Below, piece by piece: positions 48,301 to 61,277 of a stretch of 64,000 nucleotides of DNA. Location of the stretch: NCBI RefSeq assembly GCF_001640805.2, contig NC_066856.1, forward strand, positions 1,063,937 to 1,127,936, written 5' to 3'. The notes under the pieces are model-generated. The model made no database searches. It was given only the letters and a program-made list of their open reading frames with translations, and was not told where the DNA came from. The number at the start of each line of letters is the position of its first letter. Positions within the stretch are counted from its first letter, which is position 1. A program made the translations under genes and the position numbers. The DNA comes from Lates calcarifer (Eukaryota > Chordata > Actinopteri > Centropomidae).

Positions 48301-51300
48301 TATACCTGAAATGTTCTCATGGAGTGACTTTTAATCTGATGGTTTGTAGGCAAAGCATCTTAAATGACTGACCAATGAATGGATTTCTGACCAGAAAGTT
48401 TTTGGCTGAAAAATTGTCAGCTGTTAAAATCACATGTTAAATTATGTTTTGTTTATTTTTATTATTTGTTGAGATGAATAAAATATATTAGTTGGATAAA
48501 AGGTAATGATCCTGTCAAGCACGTTACCTGACTCTAGACAAGAAAAGCTGCTGTTTATTTATACAGCAACAAAAAACTGCAGCCTTCCTCTAGCCTCTCT
48601 CTGTCAATGAAAAAATAAACCAAAAAGTAACAGATTTTATCACGAGATAAGTAGCACCTGGCAGTTATTGAGTTTTAGGCATTTCTGTTATGTGTAGTTA
48701 ATATGTTGGAATGTCCAACATCCAATAAATTGACAGAAACTGAATAAGATAACACCAATCTGCATCTTTCAGCTACAAAATGTCAGTTTACAGGGTCAGT
48801 TTAATGCTTTCAGTCACAGTTCATCCAGAGGTGGACGCTGGCATGGGCTCAGGCGGATGTAAATAATGACAGACAATGGCTGAATTGTCATGACACTCAT
48901 GGTGTGTGGTGGGAATTAAAGGTCACTGAAAGGCTGTATGGGGGCTGTGTTTGCTCGTGAGAGAGTGCTGGTTTGTTTATGGGCAGCAGGGATGACCACT
49001 CATTATTCTGAGGCTATGTTTGAATGACTGATGCTGCTACTCTTGTTTTAAAGCTAGATTTCCTCAGCATGCCTCGTCATTGCCACGGGGACCGAGAGTT
49101 CTGCATATCAGAGGCCATGTTGTGTGTGAACAGTTATTTTTTTGTTGTACAGATAAACTCTGTCTATCCCAGTGCCTCTCTGTGGTGATTTGGATTACGA
49201 CATGCAGGTATTTGCTGATAAAAAGTTAAATAAGAACATCATAAGTCAGATGACCAAATGAGAGAATTATCAATTATATTTATTCATTTATTTTGAAAAG
49301 ATGCCGACATCACACCATATATACAAATTATATCAGTCTGATGAAACACAGTATAGTAATGAAGGTAATAAAGATCATGTTAGTCTCTGTCAGTAGTAGA
49401 CTGATGGTTTTTCATATGAAATCAGTTTGCAGTGTAGAAGTTGCTGATATCTGATTGAAGACTGAATGAGATTACTGTGTCATATTAGTCAACAATTAAG
49501 ATCTAAGGTCTATTGTTTTTTAGCTGCACAGATTTGCTCTCATATCTGGTGTCAGTTTTATGATTTATGGGAGGACACTGAAACCAGGGTTTGTATGAAA
49601 CAGTGTGTCCAGTCAGAGGTTGGCCAGTGGAAGTGCTGAAAATAGGAGCCATAAGTCAACTAACAGGGTCTTCTCTGTGTGGGTTTTGGAACAGGTCTCC
49701 TGTCTGTTCTCTGTCCCTGCTCTCCTCAGAGATCCACAGGGACCGATGCATGCTGGGATATACAGGGGAAGGAAATACCTCGGCCTTGTGCATTCAAACC
49801 GTGGTTAGAATGAGAAAATAAATGAATTCGTAAAGTCAGGGTGTGCCCAGGAAATGTTGCAGATTCTATGTCAGACCTCCTCTATTATTTTAATTAGTCA
49901 CTATATTTGATATCATTACAGTATAACTTATAAATAAGAGGAATGTTCAACTGTCTTAGCAGTGAATATCAATTTACAGATTCTTCCAAAGTGAAGTTTT
50001 TATTCCCCTATTTGGTAGGTGAGGTTTTGATTTCCATTTTTGATTTAATGAGAAATGTAATAATAATAAAATGCAACTGTTTGCTTCATTTTTCAAACTC
50101 TGACATTCGTTTTCACAAGTTGACCTGCATTTTTCATAAGCGTCTATTCATGCCATACCTGCCCCAGGTCGGAGGCGACCACCATCGCAAAGGGATCTGG
50201 TTTAGATGAATGGGAGTCTTTCATTGCCCCGTCAAGCCTTCCTCATTTCCTCATCTCCTCCCCTCCCTGCATATTCTCCCCTGCTCACCACCTCCTCCAC
50301 CCTCTCCACCCTCCCCGTCCTGAGGCCTCCCTACCGTGCCAAAGCCATGAGGCTGTCTATTCATGCCTGGCTGACATTACCTGTCTGAATCGAGCACACA
50401 CGTATACATACCTGCCTATCCCTCTATTCCTGGGTAGGAAACTCTCATCAGTGCTGAGTTTGTCTCAGCTGAAAGACTTGATGGTGCTGAGGTGATCTGT
50501 GTCATGGTGCCCATACCACCAATATTTCCAAGATGTATCTTGTCTAAGAAAGTGTTTATTTGTGGTGGATGTTGTTTAGCAATTCTGCTAGCCTCAATTA
50601 CTAATGACAAAAAACCATAAACTGTCATTTGGTTATGACAGATGGAACAAGATATTAAGTTTCTTCTTAAGTTGGATCTCTCAAATTGCTGTTGCTGTAT
50701 ACAGAGCAGTGGCCTGGTGGACTGTAAAAAATCCTGAACTTTTTTGTCTTTGTCCTCTAATGTCATGTTTTGGAGCCTCAGTAGTTCCAGCTGTCTGAGG
50801 TACAGTCCCCCTCTGCTGTTTCATGGTTTCTTAGTTCTCCTCTGTTCAGGGCCACTGTACTGTATTGACATTGGGGGAGTGGCTAATTGTTGTGTGGGGC
50901 TATCTAATTACAGTTAGCTATGGTTTTCCCCCAGGCAAGGGTATGTCAAAGGACCCATGGTGACTGACGACTACTTGTGTTTTGATTTGTTCAGTGGTGC
51001 CCTGAACTCACCCTGTTATTACTACATGCAACAGGATCTTAGCAGAGAAAAGAAAAAGAGCAAAACTAAACATTGATCATTCAGAACATGAATGCTGTCT
51101 TCATGCAGCCACTTCATGCTCTGATTTAACCTTTGACCCCCCTCCATGTGTATTTATATCCATGGTGTCTGGTGGTCAGGATGAGGTCAAGGTGGATAGT
51201 GTATTTAAAAAAGCTGTTTCATGGCACCATGAGCTCCGTATTGTCAACAAATACTTTTATTTTCCTGTTTTTATATTTACCACAGAACATATCAGATGTC

Positions 51301-52398
51301 TTACTTTTGTTGTTTGAATGTTTTTCTTCAGATTATCACTACATATCATCCTCAGTACATTAAGAAATGTTATGCACTTGAATGTTTTTCAAATGTTAAT
51401 GATCCATTTAAACACCTCCACTCAAGGTGAACATAGGAATCCATAATAAAACAGTGGATACAGCAGGTATAGAGCAGCACATGGATTCACAGGTCTCAGC
51501 TGTTGATCTTGACCCAGCTTCTCTCTTTCAGCCTCTCTCTCTTCTCATTGACCTCTGACGCCACAGTCATTCACACACAGCCTCATGGGCCTGTTTCTGT
51601 GCTGTGCTGTGCTGTGCTGTGCTGTAGGCAGGAGGGGCATATTTTGGAGCTCTGGCTTTGCTCCAAGTTGCCAGAGGCTTTTATCTCAGCAGTCCACAAT
51701 GGAAGACAGGCCCAGAGCCTCGGCATAACTCTCCCCAGGTGTTTCCCAGCACAAAACATCTTTTACCATCCCAGCTGCTCTCTCCAAAGCCCTGCCTGTC
51801 TGTCTCTGGGTGCTTCTTGGTGATCCCTTTCTCAGTTGACACCAGTTTCTCATTAGCTTTGTGTTGGGCTTGTGAATTGGCTCTTCTTTGTTTGGTGACT
51901 TGGTTACAGTCTTATTTTCAGCTGGAAAATAATGCTGTGAATACTATAAGTTATCCTGTCCAACTATATACAAAAGATCATCTGATTCATTCTTCAGTGT
52001 CATTTCTCCAAAATTATTATTATCTTTAAACCTGTGTGTGTGTGTGTGTGTGTGTTGGGGCTTGTGTGTGCTTAAACAGGCACACCTATTGTACCTGATC
52101 ATTTTGTCTTTTCTTGTCTCCATGTGCGTTTAACGTTGAATGTATCTGTTGTGTTGCTCACTTCCTCCCATGAAACAGTCAGAAGTTTCCTGGTTGTGCT
52201 GATCTGATCTGGGGGTCGAACACTGTGTCTCCACAGCCTATTTGTGTGTAGACGGGTGGCTCTCAGACATGGACTAATTAGAGCTGACTCTAGACAGGGT
52301 TCAAGCATTCAGTGTTGGTCTTAAGGTGACACATGAGGTAATACATGTCAACTTGAGTCAGGGCAAGGCTTGATCTCTCTTTTTCTCTGTTGAGCCTT

Positions 52399-52444
<46 letters not shown>

Positions 52445-53261
52445 CAACTGAAGCTGTTCCTGACTTGGCACCTAGGTTTAGTGCTGTCCCCTGCCTGTTT
52501 TGTGCTTTCATGGTCAGTATAGCAAATATTTTGTGGAATTGTGCATGATTCTTTTTACACATAGATGCCTATGCAGGGACTGAAATCACCTCTTTGGTCA
52601 TATTGTCATAGCATGAATCCTTATTCTGGATTTATTCATCAAAGTGCAGTTCAACATAAAACATCTCCTCCAGGCTATAGCTTGCTTTAATTGCTAAAAT
52701 GTATTTCATTTATTTCAAACATTAACATATTACAAACAGAGATTACCTGTAGCTCAGTTGTTGGGAAGGTTTCAGACAGTAGGAGAGGGATGGTGTCCTG
52801 GTTACACTGCACTATCCACAGCTGTAACTACTGGAAATGTAGTATCTGCAGTGTAATAATGTGGTGTGGGCAGAGGTGCTATGACTGGAATTAGGCAAAA
52901 CAGTGAGATAAGATCAAATAGTTGGCAGGCCTGTGGTGTGGAGTGCAGTGGCAGAGCAGGGTGCTTGTTATCCTGGTTAAAGTCAGTGGGCAGGTGAACT
53001 GTGTCTTACTTGTATTATTGTGAGAAATGCATTCAGCCAGTCAGAGAAATCAGGTCCTCTTTAAGGTAGCCCAGGGGGACACAGGGAGGAGTCTCTTGAC
53101 GGTCCAACTGAAGCTGTGCAGTGAAATGTTGATGGATGGTTACACAGAGAAAGTTTCAAAGAGCACTGCTTGCTTTCCCATGAGACAAGCTGAAGCACAT
53201 GCATGTTTATTCCAAGGTTCATGTTAAGGATCCATAGATCGAGTTTTTAAACAAGGAGAAT

Positions 53262-53301
<40 letters not shown>

Positions 53302-56300
53302 ATACACACATACATACACATTCTCTTGACAAGTTGCAGCCTGCTTCATTTCTCTCATGTTCCACTGCCAGTCTTCTGCTTTGCTCTTCGACGTATAGTG
53401 TCCCTGCTGACACAAGTGCGTCAGGATTTTACCTCTGGGCTCAGGCATCTCTCTCTGTGTGTGCTCACCTGCCAAACATCCTAACCAAAGACATGCCTCT
53501 CCACCCACCTCACAAGAACCCCCTCAGCTGTCTTTGCAGTGTGTATAAAGGCTCAGGAACTGGCCTGCAGGAACTCGGTTCAAGCAATTACAGACTCCAA
53601 AGAAAAATCCAGATGCTTTCTCCAATGTGTTCGCTGTCTTGCAGTGAGCTGTGTGCTTTGGCTGTGGGACTGATAACAAGGCGAGACAGTGCTGGAATGG
53701 TGTCAAGCTCTGTGGTGTCCCATCCCAACCATGGAGAGAACATTGTGGTTTGAGTGACTTTTCTCAGACGAGGTCTGAGTTTGACTCTTTCCTGTGTGCT
53801 GTTTTAATGGTTTTCAGACAAAGCCATTGTGTATTGTTGGTTTTTTCAATATATTTTCTTTTCTTTTTTTTCCCATGTGACATTTTTAGCGTAGCATAAT
53901 TTTAGCACAATCCCCTTTGACAGTAATTGCACCAGACACCATCAGTAACCATGTGGTCTTGTGGGCTAAGTCTTCAAATTAAAAGTTGTTCCCAGTTGGT
54001 TTGATTCAGTGCTTAACTGACTCTGTGGCCAGTAACGATATTAATATCTGAGTTTAAAGGAAAAGAAAAGATTTTTTTTTCTTACATAGGATTTTTTCCA
54101 GGGATTCAGCAAACCTGTTTGTTAAAGAATTAGAACGAAGATTTTTTTTTATATTTTATAGATTAACTAAAATGTAAACATAAATACTAAATGCTGCAGA
54201 GTAAAGCTCACTGAAATATGAATTAAATTAAATGGTGACAATAAAAACATAATCACAACAAAAATCTGATGCTCTTGACTTAACAAAACAAAACATGAAA
54301 GACACATAAACCACCACAGCTTATTCCCATTCCCTGCTTGACTCCCAGGCCTTTTATGTATATTGTCCAAAATCATATCTGTAAAATGAAATACAAGCCA
54401 ATAACATGGTCTTGCGAATTGTTAATATTAAGAAGGAACTTGTTTCCTGTAGCACACATAGACATGCCAGGTGTTGCTTGTGTCCTGATGATACATGTTT
54501 ATTTGATTTCCTGAGGTAAACCTTGGCGCTGATAATAATAATTTTCCCAGTGTCTGAACTCAGTTTCCTCCCTGCACCATGTGAGCATGGACTCAGTGGG
54601 GTGTGTGTGTCAAGCTGTTTAATCATACAAGGGAGGAATTTACTCTACCAGACTCTATAAGTGTATGGGACTGAGTTGATCACATCTGTAATTTCTGATT
54701 TAAATTTATGCCACTTAACCTAGTGTGTGAGCAGGACGAGACATGAGCCTCTTGTCTGTGTAGCCTTATGTTGTCTCTTGTATCTTGTTGCTAATGATCT
54801 GGTTTCATCAACCCATAGCAACTCAGCGAGCTGTCAGTCATAGTAATATGCATGTAAATAATTTGGCTTCAAAGCACTGCCATGGAAGATTATATGTTGT
54901 GGAAGAAATCTGCCAGTACATGAAGACAGTGAACTGACTTATTTTTTTTTCTCTTTTCTGCAGGGTGACATCCAGCAACTTATGATTGTGGCTGATCCCA
55001 AAGCAGCATATGACTACTGTGAACACTACAGCCCAGACTGTCACACCCCCCACAGCGACTCCCTGCAAGCCCAGGAGCCAGAGGCAGAGGTCAGCCAACC
55101 AGGGAGGGTGGGGGGAGATTCTACAGAGAACCAACTGAGGGTCCTCATTCATTTAGATTATTTAAAAGGAGTTGGATCCAGGCCCTGTTGATGTTTTTGA
55201 CAAAGAAACTCAGTTGTCAGGTTTTATTTGCACATGATGAGTCTGTGTCGTCATGTTAAGTCTTGTTTAGTTTGGAGACAGCCCTGCTAGGGGTTTAAAG
55301 GGGTTTAATATATTAAAAGAGATATGGCTGTAGTATTTTGGTGGGTAATTGATTAGACTTTGGGAAGTTTTCCTCAGGGATAAGTTAAGTTTTTTATTAT
55401 TTGTTATTTTAGTCTTTGTGCCTGTGACCACTTAGACCAGGTTTTTGTCTCAACCTGTGTGATCCTGGTGCATCTGTGCATGTTTTAGAGAGTAGCTCTG
55501 AGTTGTTGACAGTTGAAAGCTGAAACACTATAGGAATAAGGGGAATTACATTATAAAATCAGGTATTTTTTATCTATCCTTCATTCTCTCATATCCTTAT
55601 TCAGTGTAATACAAATGTAGCCAACACAACTAAAAAAGTATAAGCTGCACAAACAGTATTTCAGCATTTCATTCAGACAGTGGGAGGGACACTGTACATT
55701 GGTGTGCCCTTAAAGGGTTACTACACACAGAATCAGTAGGTCAAACTTTAGTCCATGGTCCACCTTTGACCACACCCCAGTCACTGATGTCATAGCTTGT
55801 AAAGGTAAAATGCCTGCAGTAATGTCCTGGACTGGAGGTGTGACCAGACCAAACCTGGAGAGAGCAGCACAGTTGGTGTGTGTACAGTTTGATGAGTTAC
55901 TGATTGTAGCGTGAGTGCTCAGGATTTTGATTAGCACTGATTAACATATATGTGTGTGTGACACATATAAGATGTGTAAGATGTTAATTCTGAAGTTCAT
56001 AGGGCTACTGACTCCGGCTTTCTTCTTCTGTCCCTAAATTGTCTTTTTAAAACTGAAGGATGCAACATAAATCCTATTAACCCCAACTGTTTACTCACAG
56101 CAGCAGCCAAGGACACAGTGGGATATTTGTTTTTCTTTTTTGGTCTATAGATGTATATCCATTTAACTACTATATACTGAAACATGTCTGCATTAGAGTT
56201 AACTCTTAACATTTGCTCATAAATCATTTCCATGATTATGATGGGCAGGGTGAAACAGCCATGGGCACTGACCAGCTGTAGAGTATCTATTATTATTATA

Positions 56301-59300
56301 GATATGATCTATTATTATTGTATTGTATAGTTCTATTTTGGCCTCCTTAATAAGGGACTGGCAGAGAACTGTGCAACTGAACGAAGCTGAACTTTCTTTG
56401 GATCAGGCCCCTTTAATTTGGCTGAACGTACAAGTCCTGAGGTGTATAATTTACATGCTTGCAGTGAGAAAGTTCCATTACGATATCCCTGAAAATGCAT
56501 CTGGTAATTTTGTCTTTGAGGTTTCCCTGTTGTTTTCCTCTGTTTTATGAGCTTTTAAACATCACATCTGCCGACATGTTTGTAGGCGAAAAGCCACATT
56601 TCAGCTTTTGTTTACTCGTTTGTTCACCATATTAAGACTATTATCTAATTTAGTTGCACTTGGTTTGGATTTATTTGAAGGTAATGATAGCTTTTTTCAT
56701 TATCATTATCAGTGAACCATAGTATGTTAATGTGCTATAAATTATACATTAGAAAATGACACTGTGCATCTCGTAGCATTTCATATGATGCTAATAATAG
56801 TGCGATTTTTGCAGCTGCACTAATGAATGTACCAGTGTTTTTTTTTTTTTTATCATATTATTACCACAATTATTGATTCTGATATTATTTGCCATAAATA
56901 ATGATATGAAATTATTTGTTCAAACTTTTACAGTTTGAACTTGCAGCCTGCTCAGGATGATAGTTTCTTTATGTATCATCGTCTTGCTGAAAGCTCACTC
57001 TGCATCCTTGATGCTAATGCTAACACCACAACCTCTCTTCATTCCACTCTTTCTCCTCTCTCTCTCTCAACCTCTTCAGTACACTACTGATGATTTAGAT
57101 TACTCTCAGTTCTATGATTACTCTGAGGGAGCCACAGACATCGTTCCAACTGATGAGTATTCTGAACCACAGGTAAATGAAAAAAGGAAAAGAAGAGAAA
57201 AAAAGATGTGTTTCCTGTAATGTCTCTTTTTGTCAGTCATCCATCCCGTCTCTCAGTTCGTCTCGTGTTGTCTGTGTCTCAGTGTTATGTTTATGTGCAC
57301 ACCAATACTCCAGTAACTGGGAGTAATATGCTATATCATCAGGTTTTCTCCAAAAGTATCAAAGAATCAGCCCCATTACACTTAAGGATTGATCAGTATT
57401 CTAAGTGTCCTGACCTGGTTATGCTTCATCTGATGATGGCCTTACAGTAAGGCTGCAGAGATATTAGACTTGTGAGTGTGCATGTAAACATACTCAGTGT
57501 GTCAGTCCTCCTTGTGTCTGTTTTGTGAGGCTGCTGCCCTCTTTCACTGGGAATGCCATCTGCTTTGAGTGTGTTTTTGCATTTCAGCATGTCTTTAAAA
57601 GGTTTGTGTACGTTATGAGATGTCAGCAATATTATGATTTATATTTTGAAAAATGCAGCAAAAGCAGTCTAGCCTCCATTTCTGTTTCATTGCACTGCAG
57701 TAGCTCTAAAGTGTTGCTGAAAGGCAAATCATCTGTTTTGTTTTTGCATCAGTCCCAGATTTACACGTGTATATGTCCCAAAAATTCTCCTGTTTGTCAT
57801 ATGAAAGGCCCAGTCCTCGACTGTTGTACAACACACTTTACCACCCAACTGTCCAGCAGTCTGAAGGTTGTGTTAACATGGCCAGCATTCTAACTGCAGT
57901 CCTTGTAGTTGGTGTACATGGTGACCATGACAGAACACCATGCAGACCAACTACTGTACATGGGCTGCTCCTGGAAAGGGGAGCACGTGGGCTCTGACAG
58001 ATGGGATGGTAAAGAATCCATGCAAAAGTCGCAGATTGTGCCTTTAAATCATTTCCACTTCTGAATGTTCCATGTTTGTCTTGGTGTTCTTTGTCGCCGC
58101 AACCTCTTCCAGAGAAAGAAACGTAGTGTCTCCATGAAAAAGAAGAGGACCAGAAAGTCCCTCAGTAAAACTAAGGCCAAGCCCTTAAAGTTCTTGGCTG
58201 CCAAAAAATCACCGGCTAAAAAGTTTGCCGCTAAGAAGAAACGACAGATGCCTGGCTACCAGGCCACAGCGCCAGCACGACCCAGAGGCAATTTTAGGGT
58301 AAACGTCAACGTTAAAAAAAGACGGAATCCCATCAAGATCTTCCTGCCCTGAATACTGAAGGGAAAATCTGTGATGGCAGACTTAGACCTCCCTAACCTC
58401 TTGTGTAGAAGTAGCACAGTCTGTAGCTAGCTTCAGAGGACCCCAAGCAAATAACCTCAGTTTGAGCCTTTGTGTTAACCCTCGCTTTATTCTTCTTTCC
58501 TTTTTTCAACATGACTCAGCTAAACAATGTAGGAGATTACAATACAGACATTGACTACGGAACTGTAGATGGTTCACAAACTCAGTCCCCCTTTGCCACG
58601 AGTGGACCATATGAGGTAATTTTCACCTTCATTCTCATCTGCTTTTAAAAAACAGTGTTGGGTGTTTTGGGAAATGTGAACGAGGACGATTTTACCCAAG
58701 GAAGTGTCAGGGTATGAAATGATAAAGACACTACCATTCAAATTAATTGGTGTGTCTTTTGACTCACTAAGACTTTGCTGTGGACAGGGGAGTTTTTTAA
58801 ATGTTTGACAGCTACAACCCACTCCACTGCACACACCATGTGGACTCTAGGGATGCATGGCATACTTAGAAAATCATGCAGTGGACATTTGTAGCTTCAT
58901 GTTGACATTTAATTTTGGCTAAGGCTGCAGGTTTTGTTAATGTCCAGCACATGAACATGTTTACCTTGTTTTTGAAATCTCTGTGTGGTTCATTAGTGTT
59001 TGATTGTTCAGCTGAAGCAGTCACTTTAAAAATGAAATGCTGTGGGCTGTGTGGATGGATCATAATAGAAGGATTTCTGCCATTCATCCTCTACTGTATG
59101 CTAATAATTAAAAAGAATCAAGTATTGTTCTGCAAACATGTGGCTCTGACATTTACCATGGCCCTTCAGCTAATAAGAACCACTCAGGCTTTTAGTCAAA
59201 TAACATGTGCTTCTTTACCAAAAGCCAAAAATATGTTTTAGAGCCTGTGCTGTTTGCTTTTATTATCCACACAAAGGGTGGAGAGTTGACAAGACTTGCA

Positions 59301-61241
59301 GCCTTATCCAGGATTAAAAGAAGCTGATGATAGCAGAGCCTCTTGTAGCCAAGGCCACTGACAGTAAATGATACTGGAGATTATCTGTTTGACAATATAT
59401 GCCCTGTTGTCCATCATATCATAGGCTTGGTTTTGATCACTAGTTTTGTTGATTACCTCTAAAAGAACTATGATCAACAAGGCTAAAATCTCCTCACAGC
59501 CAGCTCTGAAAGTGGATGTGATTACACAGGGAATTTTGAATATATAATTTGACTGAGATTGAGTCATTGCCAATAATAACTGTATAATTGCATCCATTTT
59601 GCTGCTTTCTGAAGCTAAATCCACAGTGATCACAGTTTTGAATGAAAGAAAGAAATGTGCCAAGTGATTGCAGTTGTAGTATTTGTACCGGATACAGAGT
59701 GTACCAAAGAAACTTACAGACATAGTCCAGATTGGTTTTGTTGTTAGCAAATGTATCTTGATGCACTCTATGTATCTGCACAGCTGCTACAACCTGATGA
59801 TTGACTCAGTGTTTATGCAAACTGCTGCTAGTGTCATGTCAGACGTGTATTTCAGCCTGTCTTTAAATCTTTATGTATCAGTGTGTCCTGTATAATTGTA
59901 TGATGAGAAGGAAAAGAAGGCTGAAATAACATCAAGTCTGACTTGATACATATGAATAACAAATTTGATCATCAGAGTCACTACGGTAACACTTAATTTA
60001 TTCCTTTGATCTAAAACATGTCGATTTACTGACCTGGGGTCTGCTGCAGGTCTCTGCAGGATGGTTAATTGGTACATATTTAGTATTATTGAATACTTTA
60101 ATAATGATAAATAAGTATTCTGATGAATAGTTGTTTCATATTCAGATATTTAAATTAACAACAGTATTAGGCCATTATCTTCATTCCTCCAAGATGAAGT
60201 AAGATTGTTATCCGTGGAATAAATTAAATGTTACCATTGCTATTGAAAATTTTGTTTTCTGCATATTATGCTGAATTTATTTGAGGTCTGCTTTAATAAC
60301 ACATAAATGTAGACTGTTTGCCTCAGTTGCTTAACTAACATCCTTGTTTCTTTGGTTGCTCACCATTACTTCCCCCTTCCTTGCTTGGGTAACACCTGAA
60401 AGGCTGTGGAGGAGGATGTTGTCGGTGCTTATGTCACCGAGGCCCCTCCCATTGCTCCGGAGCCCACCGCTGTCCTAGAAACAGTGGACAACCTGGACAC
60501 TGGTGCAGAAGCATATGACTTTAAGGAGTATGACCTAAAGGAGTATGACTTGGGCGAGGTTGACAACAGGTTGTATGATTACGGGGCATATGATGAGTAT
60601 GGCACGGCCCCGCCCAGACCCACGGCAACCTATGATGATGAGGTGGGGCCAGGGGTCGCTGCTGAAACCGACGTTTCTGAGAGCACCGTAAGTATCGCAC
60701 CCTGACCTGCTGACTGAGGGGTGTGTGCATGAGAGGCACGCGTCAGGGACTCACTCTGTCTTTCAGTGCACGCCTTTCTACTTAGTTGGTTGCTTGGCAT
60801 GGGAAATGTGTCATTGACATGTTGAGTGTGGAGTCAGTAAATGCATCATGTGTGACTGGTGATTTAATAATTGACAGCTGTGATAGGGACAATGCATGTG
60901 TCTGTGTTTTGTCAAAGAGGGTGTAACTCATTACTTCTTTATGTAGGAGCTCTCACTCTGGCAGACTGCACAGAAATTATTTACACTCACGCATTATTTT
61001 CTTTTTTCCAACCTCATATCTCACACACACACAGTCATCAGTCAGCGTATGTCAGCCCAACCTGTACCCCGCCCAAATATACCCAACAACACTGCCCCCC
61101 CACACACCACCCACTCATCTCTCAGCAGTGGGATCTGATTCCTCCTTCCCTCCTCAGCCATTTTAACGAGCAGCCTGTGACATATCCCTCCCTGTATGAA
61201 CAACAATTAGCTCATAACTCATAGGCAGCTGTCTGTACTGT

Positions 61242-61277
<36 letters not shown>

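Larger units (their letters stand above)
47377..54963 (+). other. col11a1: col11a1 intron 4
   Basis: 7587 nt, the longest intron seen, rich in microsatellites: (GCTGT)5 at 51601-51625, (TG)n at 52033-52054, (CA)n at 52400-52442 and 53263-53320. No exon recognised. Confidence 0.85.

Noticed and set aside
52741..52840. tRNA-like or SINE-like sequence (CCTGTAGCTCAGTTGTTGGG)
   Set aside because: It resembles a tRNA A box, but I find no matching B box, no acceptor stem and no clear SINE body.
59304..59750. 148-codon antisense open frame in col11a1 intron 7
   Set aside because: No recognisable content. It is an AT-rich region and overlaps another open frame.
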